Position numbers and translations under genes: made by a program
Part shown: positions 6,212 to 14,243 of the stretch, one piece after another
How the letters are laid out: each line of letters begins with the position of its first letter
How positions within the stretch are numbered: the stretch's first letter is position 1
Source of the DNA: Methanobacterium sp.
Lineage (GTDB): Archaea; Methanobacteriota; Methanobacteria; Methanobacteriales; Methanobacteriaceae
Assembly (NCBI GenBank): GCA_009712615.1
Contig: WASR01000351.1
Span: 1-14,243, forward strand
Length of the DNA stretch: 14,243 nt
Direction: 5' to 3'
The notes under the pieces: model-generated
Told to the model about the DNA's origin: nothing
What the model saw: the letters and a program-made list of their open reading frames with translations, nothing else
Database searches by the model: none

Positions 6212-7675
6212 ATGCCCATGATGGGAGAGTATGTTACCATGGAATACGATGGTAAAAAGGTACTTGGAATGATCGAAGGATTGGTAAGGGGAAGCGTATC
6301 CATAAACGATGAAATCTACGACCCAAAAACCATAGAAAAGATCAGAAAGATGGAGGGTGATGATCACTACATCAAGGGTAATGTGAGGATACTTGGAGAC
6401 GTGGAAAATAATCTCAGAATACCCAGAACACCGGCACCACCAGGTACAGAAATCAGATCAGCAGACTCTGAAATATTGAATAAAATATTCAAGGTGGATG
6501 GTGCAGGACTCAAACTAGGAAACCTCATCACCCAGGAAGATGTTCCAGTGGAGGTGGACATAAACAAAATGGTATCACGCCACCTAGCAGTCCTAGCAAT
6601 GACAGGAGCAGGAAAATCAAACACAGTCTCAGTAATAGTAAACGGACTCCTGAATGTCAATGGAAGTGTTTTAATCTTTGACATGCACTCTGAATACGTT
6701 AACACGAACTGGGGTGATGACAAGGTCAATGTACTGAAACCAAAAATTAATCCCATCTACATGTCCTTTGCAGAGGTAAAAAAACTCTCAAACATACCAT
6801 CAAACGCCTACATCCAGGAAAGATACTTCAGAAGAGCCTACAACTCAGCCAAGAATGATCTGCAAAAGGGAGGTGTTGGGAAGGATTTCATAGGTCTCAT
6901 AATTTCAAAACTTGAATCATGGCTTATGGAAGAATCAGACGAGTCAAATGGAAAATCCTCAAATTCAGGAGACAAAAAATCTATCACAGATGTGTTAAAC
7001 AAGGTTGAAGACATGCAACTCAAGTATGGTAACATCCTGAGCCTTGAAGCACCAAACATCATTGACAGCATCAAAGTTGCCAAGGCCAACATCCTTGATC
7101 TGGGATCAGTGGATGAATTTGCTTCAGATGTGGTTGTAAGCCATGTACTTAGAACCGTTCTAAAAAGTAGGAAAGATTATCTGAGACAGGGTGAAGGGCT
7201 TGAATTCCCAGTTTTCCTTATACTTGAAGAGGCGCATATACTGGCACCACAAAACAGGAAAACAGAATCCAAGCTATGGATAAGCAGAATTGCCAGGGAG
7301 GGACGTAAATTTTCAGTTGGACTGTGCCTTGTGAGCCAAAGCCCAAAATCACTGGATTCAGATGCACTCTCCCAGGCAAACAACATGATTATACTCAGAC
7401 TCGTGGAACCAACGGACCAGAGTCATGTTCAAAGGGCCAGTGAAAGTTTAAGTGATGATCTTATTGCCCAACTACCCTCTTTGAACATTGGAGAAGCAAT
7501 AATACTTGGATTAATGACCAGGATACCCACGCTTGTAAAGATAGATGAATTTAAGGGTAAAGTATCAGGTGGGGACCTTGACGTGGTTGAAGAATGGTCA
7601 AAAACAGCTGAAAAACAAAGATCAATCCTAGAAGAACAGAAGAGGGAGTATGAGGATCTTGGAGGAGATTACTGA
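6212..7675 (+). CDS. herA: HerA bipolar hexameric DNA helicase/translocase, apparent N-terminal truncation
   Basis: The uninterrupted frame encodes 487 residues. HerA is an FtsK/HerA-class ATPase that forms a hexamer, translocates DNA and feeds it to NurA. The rest of the HAS barrel is at about 1-80 (GEYVTMEYDGKKVLG, then the conserved RTPAPPGTE at 72-80). Walker A is TGAGKSNT (131-138), Walker B is VFLILEEAH (334-342), the sensor region is LVSQSPKS (373-380), and the arginine-rich SRIAREGRKF is at 358-367. ATG 6212 follows the second TAA directly and has no ribosome site; ATG 6218 and 6221 are alternatives with none either. The HAS barrel is the part known to contact NurA, so loss of its first strands would matter. 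The 3' end overlaps mre11 by one base (TGATG). Confidence 0.88.
   Translation: MPMMGEYVTMEYDGKKVLGMIEGLVRGSVSINDEIYDPKTIEKIRKMEGDDHYIKGNVRILGDVENNLRIPRTPAPPGTEIRSADSEILNKIFKVDGAGLKLGNLITQEDVPVEVDINKMVSRHLAVLAMTGAGKSNTVSVIVNGLLNVNGSVLIFDMHSEYVNTNWGDDKVNVLKPKINPIYMSFAEVKKLSNIPSNAYIQERYFRRAYNSAKNDLQKGGVGKDFIGLIISKLESWLMEESDESNGKSSNSGDKKSITDVLNKVEDMQLKYGNILSLEAPNIIDSIKVAKANILDLGSVDEFASDVVVSHVLRTVLKSRKDYLRQGEGLEFPVFLILEEAHILAPQNRKTESKLWISRIAREGRKFSVGLCLVSQSPKSLDSDALSQANNMIILRLVEPTDQSHVQRASESLSDDLIAQLPSLNIGEAIILGLMTRIPTLVKIDEFKGKVSGGDLDVVEEWSKTAEKQRSILEEQKREYEDLGGDY
7661..7668 (+). promoter_or_regulatory. Strong Shine-Dalgarno site for mre11 inside the herA 3' end
   Basis: GGAGGAGA lies 6 bases before ATG 7675 and is among the strongest ribosome sites in the window. 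Mre11 can therefore be started independently of translation of herA. Confidence 0.6.
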
Positions 7676-8820
7676 TGCAGTTTGTTCATATGGCAGACAC
7701 CCACCTAGGTTACAGACAATACGGGCTTTCAGAACGTGAAACAGATTTTCTTGAAGTGTTTGACCAGGCCATTTTAGAGGTTGTGAATGAAAGACCCGAT
7801 TTCGCAATTCATTCAGGGGACCTGTTTGAATATTCAAGACCGCCTACAAGGGCTCTTTTAACAGCTCAACAGGGAATTTTCAGACTTAAATCTGCCAACA
7901 TACCCTTCTATGCAATAGCAGGTAATCATGACATAGTCATGAAAAAAAATGCCTTGCCTCCACAGATACTTTTTAAAGACTTTGGTTTGAAGGTTATAAG
8001 TCCAAAAAATCCGTATTTTGTAGAAAATGGTGTTTTTATTGGGGGTGCACCATACGCATCTAAGTATACAGCAAAACATCTGATTGAACGACTAAATGAA
8101 GTGGAAAAAGCTTCAGAGAACTATCAGAAAACCATACTGGTGCTTCATCAGGGTATTGACAGGTACCTGCCATACGAATACGAAGTTAAAATTGGAGACC
8201 TTCCCAAGACATTTAACTACTGTGCATTTGGCCACATACACGAAAGAATAGTGGATGATTTTGGAGATGGAAAACTTGTATACCCCGGCTCCACAGAAAT
8301 ATGGAGATCAAATGAGGTGGATGGTTACAAGAAAAATGGTAAAGGATTTTACTTGGTAGATATGGGTGGAGATGTACCAGAAATAGAGAAGATCAATCTT
8401 GAAATGTCAAGGGATTTCATTAAAGAAGCTGTCCAGTACTCCAAACTCGAAGAGGAAATAAAACGTCTAAATGATCTCATAGCTCAGATGAGCAAAAAAC
8501 CCATCTTAAATCTTACAGTTACTGGTGGAAACTTCAGCAGGTCAGAAATATATGAGATAATCAACAAAGCACTCGCAGATAACTGTTTATCAGTCAGATC
8601 AAGGTACAAACCAGATCTTATTGAGGAAATCCTGGACCTTGAAAAGTATGAGAAGGATGCCTTAAACATAAACAGGATGATCAAGGAACGTTTAAAGGAT
8701 TTTAATAATGAAAAAGTATCTGAACTTGCAACAGGACTTCTGAAGGAAATGTCAGAGGGAGACATGGATAAGGCCAGTGAAATGACCAGAAATTTCTACG
8801 AGGAACTACATGATAATTGA
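7675..8820 (+). CDS. mre11: Mre11 DNA double-strand break repair nuclease
   Basis: This 381-residue manganese-dependent phosphoesterase is the nuclease subunit of the Mre11-Rad50 complex. It trims DNA ends with 3'-5' exonuclease and endonuclease activity. The five phosphoesterase motifs are in order: ADTHLG (D8, H10), HSGDLF (D49), AGNHD (N84, H85), VLHQG (H158) and FGHIH (H187, H189). The capping domain follows (about 200-290, with YPGSTEIWR). The C-terminal helical part (about 330-380) should hold the Rad50-binding helices. Length is normal for archaeal Mre11. The gene overlaps herA by one base and rad50 by 11 bases, so all four products are probably co-translated. Confidence 0.95.
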   Translation: MQFVHMADTHLGYRQYGLSERETDFLEVFDQAILEVVNERPDFAIHSGDLFEYSRPPTRALLTAQQGIFRLKSANIPFYAIAGNHDIVMKKNALPPQILFKDFGLKVISPKNPYFVENGVFIGGAPYASKYTAKHLIERLNEVEKASENYQKTILVLHQGIDRYLPYEYEVKIGDLPKTFNYCAFGHIHERIVDDFGDGKLVYPGSTEIWRSNEVDGYKKNGKGFYLVDMGGDVPEIEKINLEMSRDFIKEAVQYSKLEEEIKRLNDLIAQMSKKPILNLTVTGGNFSRSEIYEIINKALADNCLSVRSRYKPDLIEEILDLEKYEKDALNINRMIKERLKDFNNEKVSELATGLLKEMSEGDMDKASEMTRNFYEELHDN

Positions 8821-11512
8821 AAACCTAGAGATGAAAAATTTCAAATCACACAAGGATACCAGAATAGATTTTGACACTGGTATCACAATAATAATGGGTG
8901 GAAATGGAGCAGGCAAATCAAGTATACTCGAAGCAATCAGCTTCGCCCTCTTTAAACAACATTCCAGTAAAAAGATTGAACAGCTCATCACCCTAGGTGA
9001 CATCAAAAACAAACTCTACATAAAGCTGGACTTCACATCAAACGGAAGAACCTACAGAGTCACAAGGGAACGTGGGAAAACAGGTTCCAAGGCAAGCATA
9101 CTCATCAAAGACCATGGCAGATTTCAACAACTGGCATCAGGAGATAGTCAGGTAACCAAGGAAATTCAAAGCATACTTGAAATGGATGGAGATCTTTTTT
9201 TAAATGCAGTCTATGTAAGACAGGGAGAAATAGCAGACCTGGTTGATAAAACACCATCTGAAAAAAAACAGCTCATAGGAAAATTATTAGGCATAGACTC
9301 CCTTGAAAAAGCATGGAAAAGCATGAAAAACATAATAGACGAATATTCCAAGGAGAAAATCAGATTAGAAGGGAAGTTAGAAAACACAGATTCCCTAAAC
9401 AGCGATATAGAATCTGTTACAAATGAAAGAGACAAATACGCAGCAGAAATTGAGAACATAACCTCAAATATAGATGCGATGGAATCTAAAATCAATTCAA
9501 TGAACCGGGACAATGAAAAATTTCAAAACGACCAGTTAAAATTTCAAGATGCCAGCACCAACAAAAATGTTAAGGAAGAATTGTTAAAAGAGTTAAGGGG
9601 AAATGAAACCGATATTCAGGCACAGTTAAATGAAATAACTGATAAAGAATCTCAAATGGAGGAAATAGAACCTCAACTTCCCAAACTTGAAAAATTAATC
9701 TGTCTTAAGGAAGCCCTTGAAAACTTACGGATTTTAAAAAGGGAAAGTACTGAATTAAAAGGAAAGTTAGAGAAGATATCTAAACTTGAAGAAAAAATAG
9801 AGCTGAACAAACAATTCTATGATGAGTACTCCAAGGTATCTGAGGAAATAAACCAGATAGAAACGGACAGATCCGAGTTTGAAGGATCAAGAAAACTGCT
9901 TGAAGGAAACAATAGACAAAAAGAAGAAACCCTTAAAAAAATGGGAGTATCTCACAACAAGATAGTAACCCTCATAGGAAAAGCCAATCTTGTACTGGGA
10001 ACTAAATTTACTCTTATAGAAGAACTGAAATCCCACATCCAAACAATTAAACCTGAAAACAAAGCTGAGATTGATGAACTCACTGAAAAGATCAATCAGC
10101 TAAACAAGGATATATCTAACCTTAAAACCCAGAACAAGGACCTTAAAAATCCTATTAATGAATTGGAGTATGTTAAGGAAAAATGTCCAATTTGTGAATC
10201 TGAGATAGATGAAACCAAAAGAAACGAACTGATAAACAGATATCAATCCCAAATAGACACAAACACAAATAAAATATCAAATTTTTCCAGAGCACTAACC
10301 ATGTTCACGGAAACTAAAACAAATTTAGAAGCTAAATATAGTGCTATTCAGGATATTAACATAGATGTGATGAATGAACAACTGGAAAGCCTTAAAAACG
10401 GTCAGAATGAATTGAAAAATCTGAAGGATTCAAATAAAGAACTTAATACCAAAGTAGAATCTTTGAATAAGTTAGATGATGAACTTAAAGCAAAAAAAGA
10501 GATTCAAAGGAATTTAAAACCCAAATATGAAGAATATTTAAGTGCCCAGGGCTCACTGAAATCCCTTGAAGATCCTGAAGAAATCAGAAACCAGCTCCAT
10601 GAAGTGGAGGATAACAAATCCCAGATGACAGACAAGGTACACAATTTAATAGAGATGATTGGAGGGTCAGTTGAAAATCTCAGCGAAGAAATTGCATATT
10701 TCCAAGGACTTAAATCCAAATATGATAGTCTTTCAGGAGCTGTTGCAACGAAAGAATCTTTATTAAATCGAATTAAAAATGTTCAAAGTCGTATCATCAC
10801 CACTCAAGGAGAATTAGATCAATTAATAAAGGAAATAGAATCCATAGCATACGACAAAGAAAAGCACAGTCAATTAAAAGATACAATCAAATTAACACAG
10901 GGTGAATATTTAGATTTAACAGGTAAAAAACAACATTTAATAGGACTCAAAGCAGGGGCAGAGAACAGATTAAATGGACTGCAAAAACAACTGGGGTCAT
11001 ATGAAAAATATAGGAATGAAATGGGAACACTCAACGATTTCATCAAGCTTCTGGAGTACATTCGTGATATCTATGGAAAAGATGGTGTTCAAAAGGATTT
11101 AAGAGACTTTTCAAGGCCATTAATAGAACAAAATACCAGAGATTTCTTTGAAAAATTCAACTTCGAGTACTCAGATATAAGGCTTGACAACGAATACGAT
11201 GTGACAGTCTATGGACCTGCAGGTGAAAGCAACCTTGACATGATAAGTGGAGGAGAAAAAATAGCAGTTGCACTGGCACTCAGACTAGGAATCACCAAAA
11301 CCCTATCTGGTGGAGCTCTAGAATTAATTATGCTGGACGAACCAACCATACACCTGGATGCATACAGACGCCAGGAACTCATAGACCTGCTTAAAAAAAT
11401 GTCAATCATTCCACAGATGATCATTGTAACCCACGACATTGACCTGGAAGATGCTGCAGACAACATACTCAAGGTAGAAAAGGATGAGGGAATATCCCAG
11501 GTCCACATTTAA
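8810..11512 (+). CDS. rad50: Rad50 ATPase with zinc hook
   Basis: This 900-residue SMC-like ATPase binds Mre11 and tethers DNA ends. The N-terminal half-site has Walker A GGNGAGKSS (30-38) and the Q-loop VRQGE (Q138). Two long antiparallel coiled-coil arms flank the zinc hook CPIC at 459-462, almost exactly mid-protein. The C-terminal half-site has the signature SGGEK (813-817), Walker B LIMLDEPT (839-846) with E844, D-loop D850 and the switch histidine VTHD (H875). All catalytic residues are present and the length is typical of archaeal Rad50. It starts inside mre11 (11-base overlap) and ends the operon. Confidence 0.96.
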   Translation: MIIENLEMKNFKSHKDTRIDFDTGITIIMGGNGAGKSSILEAISFALFKQHSSKKIEQLITLGDIKNKLYIKLDFTSNGRTYRVTRERGKTGSKASILIKDHGRFQQLASGDSQVTKEIQSILEMDGDLFLNAVYVRQGEIADLVDKTPSEKKQLIGKLLGIDSLEKAWKSMKNIIDEYSKEKIRLEGKLENTDSLNSDIESVTNERDKYAAEIENITSNIDAMESKINSMNRDNEKFQNDQLKFQDASTNKNVKEELLKELRGNETDIQAQLNEITDKESQMEEIEPQLPKLEKLICLKEALENLRILKRESTELKGKLEKISKLEEKIELNKQFYDEYSKVSEEINQIETDRSEFEGSRKLLEGNNRQKEETLKKMGVSHNKIVTLIGKANLVLGTKFTLIEELKSHIQTIKPENKAEIDELTEKINQLNKDISNLKTQNKDLKNPINELEYVKEKCPICESEIDETKRNELINRYQSQIDTNTNKISNFSRALTMFTETKTNLEAKYSAIQDINIDVMNEQLESLKNGQNELKNLKDSNKELNTKVESLNKLDDELKAKKEIQRNLKPKYEEYLSAQGSLKSLEDPEEIRNQLHEVEDNKSQMTDKVHNLIEMIGGSVENLSEEIAYFQGLKSKYDSLSGAVATKESLLNRIKNVQSRIITTQGELDQLIKEIESIAYDKEKHSQLKDTIKLTQGEYLDLTGKKQHLIGLKAGAENRLNGLQKQLGSYEKYRNEMGTLNDFIKLLEYIRDIYGKDGVQKDLRDFSRPLIEQNTRDFFEKFNFEYSDIRLDNEYDVTVYGPAGESNLDMISGGEKIAVALALRLGITKTLSGGALELIMLDEPTIHLDAYRRQELIDLLKKMSIIPQMIIVTHDIDLEDAADNILKVEKDEGISQVHI

Positions 11513-11539
11513 CATCCCTCTTCCACAGTTATTTCATTA

Positions 11540-11565
11540 TTTTTACTGAGTTTCCACCTTTTTTT
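11540..11565 (+). terminator. Oligo-T tracts after rad50, inside the transporter 3' end
   Basis: Runs of five (11540-11544) and seven (11559-11565) T residues lie 28-53 bases past the rad50 stop. The second is within the last codons of the convergent transporter gene, so the two transcripts probably overlap at their 3' ends. Confidence 0.45.
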
Positions 11566-12931
11566 GTCTGATGAGTGCTGCAAAGATACCCACAAAACAC
11601 ATCACTGTGCAAACTATGAAAACAGTGTGTATACTACTTAGAAGGGCAGGGTACTGATTTGGTGTGATGGTTACGTTGCCTATGAATATGGCAAATACCA
11701 TGAGTGCGAGTCCCATGCTCAGGGTCTGGCCAAGCAAACGCATGGTACTCACCATTGCAGATGCCACACCATAAAATCTCCTCTCAACAGATCCCATGAT
11801 GGCGTTGGTGTTGGGAGATGAGAACAATCCAAACCCGATTCCAAGAATTATCAACCCAATTGTTATGAATTCTATGGAAGATTGGCTGTTTATAAATGCA
11901 AATATGCCCAGTCCAACAGTTGAAAGTACCATTCCAAGGGCTGCTAATTTTTGGGGAACAAATTTGTCTGAAAGCCTGCCAGCAATTGGTGCAAATATTG
12001 CCATCATCACTGGCTGTGCAACCAGGATCAAACCTGCAGAAAAGGGATCGAGTGCCTTGATGTACTGAAGATACAGGCTTAAAAGAAAGGTCACAGCGAA
12101 GGTAGCACTGTAATTTATCAGGGCTGCAAGGTTAGAAAATGCAAATGTTCTATTTTTAAACAGTCCAACATTTAACACAGGGCTCTCAACCCGCATTTCA
12201 TAGAATAAAAATCCTACAAATCCTATGATTCCAAGAACTATGAGGGATATTCCTGTAACAGAGGGTAGCACAGAAAATCCGTACATCACCAGAACAAGTA
12301 CTACGCTGTAGATTATTGAACCTGTGAGATCGAATTTTTCCCCTCTACATTCAGCCCATTCATCCTGAAGCTTCCAGTAGGTGAGTGCAAGTATGACAAT
12401 ACCAAGGGGTACCATGGCATAGAACAAACTTCTCCACCCTAAAAATTGGGTCATAACTCCTCCAAGAACAGGTCCAAGTGAAAGTGCTATGTAAACAGTT
12501 GCAATGTTGATTCCAATTGCCTTTCCCCTCTGGTTTGGAGGGTAAACCGATGTTATTATTGCAAGTCCTGTGACAAATATCATGGCCCCACCAAATCCCT
12601 GAATAATCCTAAAAATTATTAGAGATTCTGCAGAAGGTGCAACTGCAGATAGTAGTGATGAAATTGTGAAAATTATAACTCCATAATTGAATATTCTCTT
12701 CATCCCATAGATATCAGAAATCCTTCCAAATGGAACAGCGAACATGGCAGCTGCAAGTAGGAATGAGGTTGGAATCCAGCTTAAAATTATTGCACTGCTT
12801 GCAAACTCCGCACCAATTGCAGGCAATGCAATGTTCACAGCCGAACTCATGAAGGGTGTTAAAAAATTAGCAAGTGTTGCAACAAGAAGAGCTACAATCC
12901 TGATGGAATTATTATTTGCTTCGGGTTTCAT
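11543..12931 (-). CDS. MFS efflux transporter, DHA2 (EmrB/QacA-like) family
   Basis: This 462-residue membrane protein has about 14 hydrophobic segments (roughly 10-32, 46-66, 78-98, 104-126, 137-159, 166-186, 201-221, 225-245, 264-288, 298-318, 329-349, 352-375, 395-418, 430-455). That is the DHA2 drug:H+ antiporter layout. Motif A is GRISDIYGMKRIF (69-81), motif B is RIIQGFGGA (108-116), and the antiporter motif C is LGPVLGG (152-158). A second motif-A-like loop, GRLSDKF, is at 318-324. The N-terminal NIALPAIG fits the family, but the aspartate often found in the first helix is absent. The start follows GGAG (12945-12942). Substrate cannot be told; drug, bile-salt-like or metabolite export are all possible. 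The gene converges on rad50 with 30 bases between stops, and no functional link is implied. Confidence 0.88.
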   Translation of the reverse strand: MKPEANNNSIRIVALLVATLANFLTPFMSSAVNIALPAIGAEFASSAIILSWIPTSFLLAAAMFAVPFGRISDIYGMKRIFNYGVIIFTISSLLSAVAPSAESLIIFRIIQGFGGAMIFVTGLAIITSVYPPNQRGKAIGINIATVYIALSLGPVLGGVMTQFLGWRSLFYAMVPLGIVILALTYWKLQDEWAECRGEKFDLTGSIIYSVVLVLVMYGFSVLPSVTGISLIVLGIIGFVGFLFYEMRVESPVLNVGLFKNRTFAFSNLAALINYSATFAVTFLLSLYLQYIKALDPFSAGLILVAQPVMMAIFAPIAGRLSDKFVPQKLAALGMVLSTVGLGIFAFINSQSSIEFITIGLIILGIGFGLFSSPNTNAIMGSVERRFYGVASAMVSTMRLLGQTLSMGLALMVFAIFIGNVTITPNQYPALLSSIHTVFIVCTVMCFVGIFAALIRQKKVETQ

Positions 12932-12970
12932 AGGGAATTTACTCCGTCAAAAAAATGTCATTAAATTATT

Positions 12971-12984
12971 CATTTAAATTTTTT
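12971..12984 (-). promoter_or_regulatory. Candidate TATA box for the transporter gene
   Basis: On the minus strand an A-run followed by TTTAAATG is centred about 45 bases before ATG 12931. A start near 12952 would give a leader of about 20 bases including GGAG. Confidence 0.35.
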
Positions 12985-13194
12985 AGCGCTACCCTTTTAA
13001 ATAACATTCCAAATTGTTCTCGTGGGGTTAATAATTTTTAATGATTCCATAAAACAAGTGATTAAGATTGAATTGATTGAGAAATTATTCAGAAATTTAG
13101 CATGCAAAAATAAAAAAAAACAGATTAAAAAATAGAGATTTAGTTAAAAACTCAAAATTTTAGAAAAGATTAGAAAAATGTTTGATCAGTTTGA
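12985..13194. other. Intergenic stretch without a gene
   Basis: Very AT-rich sequence lies between the transporter promoter and the coiled-coil gene. No open frame with a ribosome site and no RNA gene was seen. The right part holds the T-rich terminator tail of the coiled-coil gene. Confidence 0.4.
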
Positions 13195-13200
13195 TCAAAC
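13160..13200 (-). terminator. Hairpin plus T-rich tail at the coiled-coil gene stop
   Basis: GTTTGATCA (13180-13188) and TGATCAAAC (13192-13200) form a perfect 9-bp stem with a 3-base loop. On the minus strand the hairpin includes the TGA stop codon (13197-13195) and is followed by CATTTTTCTAATCTTTTCT, an intrinsic terminator arrangement. Confidence 0.65.
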
Positions 13201-14243
13201 AATGTTATGCTTCTGAAGGAGTCTGAGTTCTTCTGTAGAGAGTTTTTTACCCTCTTTGAACTTCTCGAAGATGTCCTTAGCAACTTCCTTCTCAGCCAGG
13301 TTTTTCTTCTTACTCTTTTCACTTTCGATGTTCCGTTCTTTGGCTTTGACCTTGTCAAGACCCTTATTTTTCTTCCTAATTTCGTTGAGAACGGCTTTAA
13401 CTTCTTCGTGTTTTGCAGAAGCTGATTCACGTGTTTCTATAAACTTGTTATGAGCTGTATCAGCCTTTGCTCTTACTTCGTCTATGTTTTTGAAGTACTC
13501 GAGCATCTTTTCGTGAGTTTCCTGTGCCTTGTCTGAAAATTCAACAACCTTAGCATGATGTGCTTCTGATACTTCTTTAAGTGCAGTTGCTTCGGTTTGA
13601 ACCTTTTCATCTTCCTTCATTTCAGACAGGGTTTTGCTTAGATCCTGAACCTTTTTAACCAGTTCATTTTCCTTTCTCATATCAAGAACTTTGGTTTCGA
13701 TGGTTTTTTCGATCTTGTCGATCTCATTTTGAATCTTGAGAATGTCCCTTCTTCCAGAGGCATATTCCATCTTTTTGAGTTCTTGGTTGGTTTCGTCCCT
13801 TAATTTTTTGTACTTACGAACTTCCTTGTTGATCTGGTCACGTTCATCACGGTACTTGAGTGCTTTGTCGAGATTTTCCTTAATACTAGCGTTTAATTCA
13901 TCCCTAGTCTTTTTAAATTCACGAGCGTTCTCATTCAGATAGTCACGTTCTTTGGTCAGTACTTTAAGCTGTTTTTCGAGTTCTTTTTTGTTTGAAAGTA
14001 GTTCTCCGAAACTTTTTCCAGCATCAGGATTAGGTTCAGCTTTTACATCTGGAGATGGTTTTTCTGATTTTTCCTTTTCATCCTCTTTATCTTCTTCAGA
14101 GTCTTCGTCATCCTTTGCAGGTTTTTCATCAGAACTTTCTTCTGCATCAGCTGCTTCTTCTTCAACTGTTTCTGTGGTTTCTTCTGGTTCAGCTGCTTCT
14201 TCTTCAACTGTTTCTGTGGTTTCTTCTGGTTCAGCTGCTTCTT
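13195..14243 (-). CDS. Long coiled-coil protein (COG1340-like), 5' end outside window
   Basis: The frame is open on the minus strand from the right edge to the stop, showing 348 residues. The upstream 60-70 visible residues are acidic, rich in Glu, Ala, Thr and Pro, with a 14-residue repeat. Then comes a long charged coiled coil without membrane segments, from about FGELLSNKKELEKQLKVL to KAKERNIE. The end, IFEKFKEGKKLSTEELRLL, is typical of archaeal coiled-coil proteins of the COG1340 type. Those are often annotated 'phosphoserine phosphatase', but no HAD phosphatase motif (DxDxT) is present, so that name should not be copied. An internal ATG at 13770 is not the start; the heptad pattern continues straight through it. 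Function is unknown; a structural or scaffolding role is a guess. Confidence 0.82.
   Translation of the reverse strand, partial: EAAEPEETTETVEEEAAEPEETTETVEEEAADAEESSDEKPAKDDEDSEEDKEDEKEKSEKPSPDVKAEPNPDAGKSFGELLSNKKELEKQLKVLTKERDYLNENAREFKKTRDELNASIKENLDKALKYRDERDQINKEVRKYKKLRDETNQELKKMEYASGRRDILKIQNEIDKIEKTIETKVLDMRKENELVKKVQDLSKTLSEMKEDEKVQTEATALKEVSEAHHAKVVEFSDKAQETHEKMLEYFKNIDEVRAKADTAHNKFIETRESASAKHEEVKAVLNEIRKKNKGLDKVKAKERNIESEKSKKKNLAEKEVAKDIFEKFKEGKKLSTEELRLLQKHNIV
14149..14243 (-). repeat. Perfect 42-bp tandem repeat in the coiled-coil gene
   Basis: Two identical 42-bp units (14149-14190 and 14191-14232) plus 11 bases of a third run off the right edge. In the reading frame each unit encodes AAEPEETTETVEEE. 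The lack of any synonymous difference indicates recent expansion or ongoing homogenisation. Confidence 0.9.

Noticed and set aside
6140..6223. Frameshift as the explanation for the broken herA 5' end
   Set aside because: HerA-like sequence lies in the same frame before, between and after the two TAA codons, so no base is gained or lost.
5091..11508. Many open frames on the minus strand opposite nurA, herA, mre11 and rad50
   Set aside because: They are shadows of strongly supported genes; none has a ribosome site together with a recognisable protein pattern.
13170..13430. Alternative minus-strand frame rich in Lys, Arg and Ser over the coiled-coil gene end
   Set aside because: It is a frame shadow of the coiled-coil gene and passes through its terminator hairpin.
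13195..13770. Coiled-coil gene starting at ATG 13770
   Set aside because: The frame and the coiled-coil pattern continue upstream without a break to the right edge.
1..14243. CRISPR array, tRNA, rRNA, insertion sequence or integrase
   Set aside because: No regularly spaced repeats, cloverleaf, transposase motif or terminal repeats were seen on reading both strands.

Overview
The window looks like chromosomal DNA of an AT-rich archaeon, most likely a methanogen of the order Methanobacteriales (a Methanobacterium-like genome). Four things point there: the archaeal nurA-herA-mre11-rad50 DNA-end-processing operon, Shine-Dalgarno sequences of the GGTGA/GGTGAT type a few bases before ATG, archaeal TATA boxes about 25 bases before the inferred transcript starts, and genes ending in oligo-T tracts. 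The genus is inferred from general resemblance, not from a search. No rRNA, tRNA, CRISPR array, insertion sequence or phage gene was seen.

Layout. Positions 1-3700 hold a DUF167 (YggU-like) protein and three nucleotide-sugar genes: an RmlB-type 4,6-dehydratase (minus) and GalU (plus) diverge from one intergenic region, and GalE (minus) converges on GalU. Together they would activate glucose-1-phosphate to UDP-glucose, epimerise it to UDP-galactose and make a 4-keto-6-deoxy sugar nucleotide for surface glycans. Positions 3911-4225 encode a small protein with ten cysteines (DUF2769-like). Positions 4471-4935 (minus) encode an unrecognised protein that looks like two winged helices. It diverges from the repair operon, and a perfect 14-bp palindrome lies between its start and its TATA-like box.

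Positions 5061-11512 are the repair operon: NurA nuclease, HerA hexameric ATPase, Mre11 nuclease and Rad50 ATPase, all overlapping by a few bases or nearly so. Mre11-Rad50 recognises and trims broken DNA ends, and HerA-NurA carries out long-range resection to expose 3' single strands for recombination. The most unusual observation is here. The frame that starts at the nurA/herA ATGA overlap (6140) reads as a normal HerA N-terminus but carries two in-frame TAA codons, at 6179 and 6209, exactly 30 bases apart. The long open HerA frame starts only at 6212, directly after the second stop. Either this HerA has lost about 24 residues of its N-terminal HAS barrel, the stops are read through, or the sequence is wrong at two places.

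A DHA2-type 14-helix efflux transporter (minus, 11543-12931) converges on rad50 with a 30-bp gap. The right end (13195-14243, minus) is the C-terminal part of a long coiled-coil protein of the type often annotated as 'phosphoserine phosphatase' in methanogens. Its acidic upstream part is built from a perfect 42-bp (14-residue) tandem repeat that continues past the window edge.
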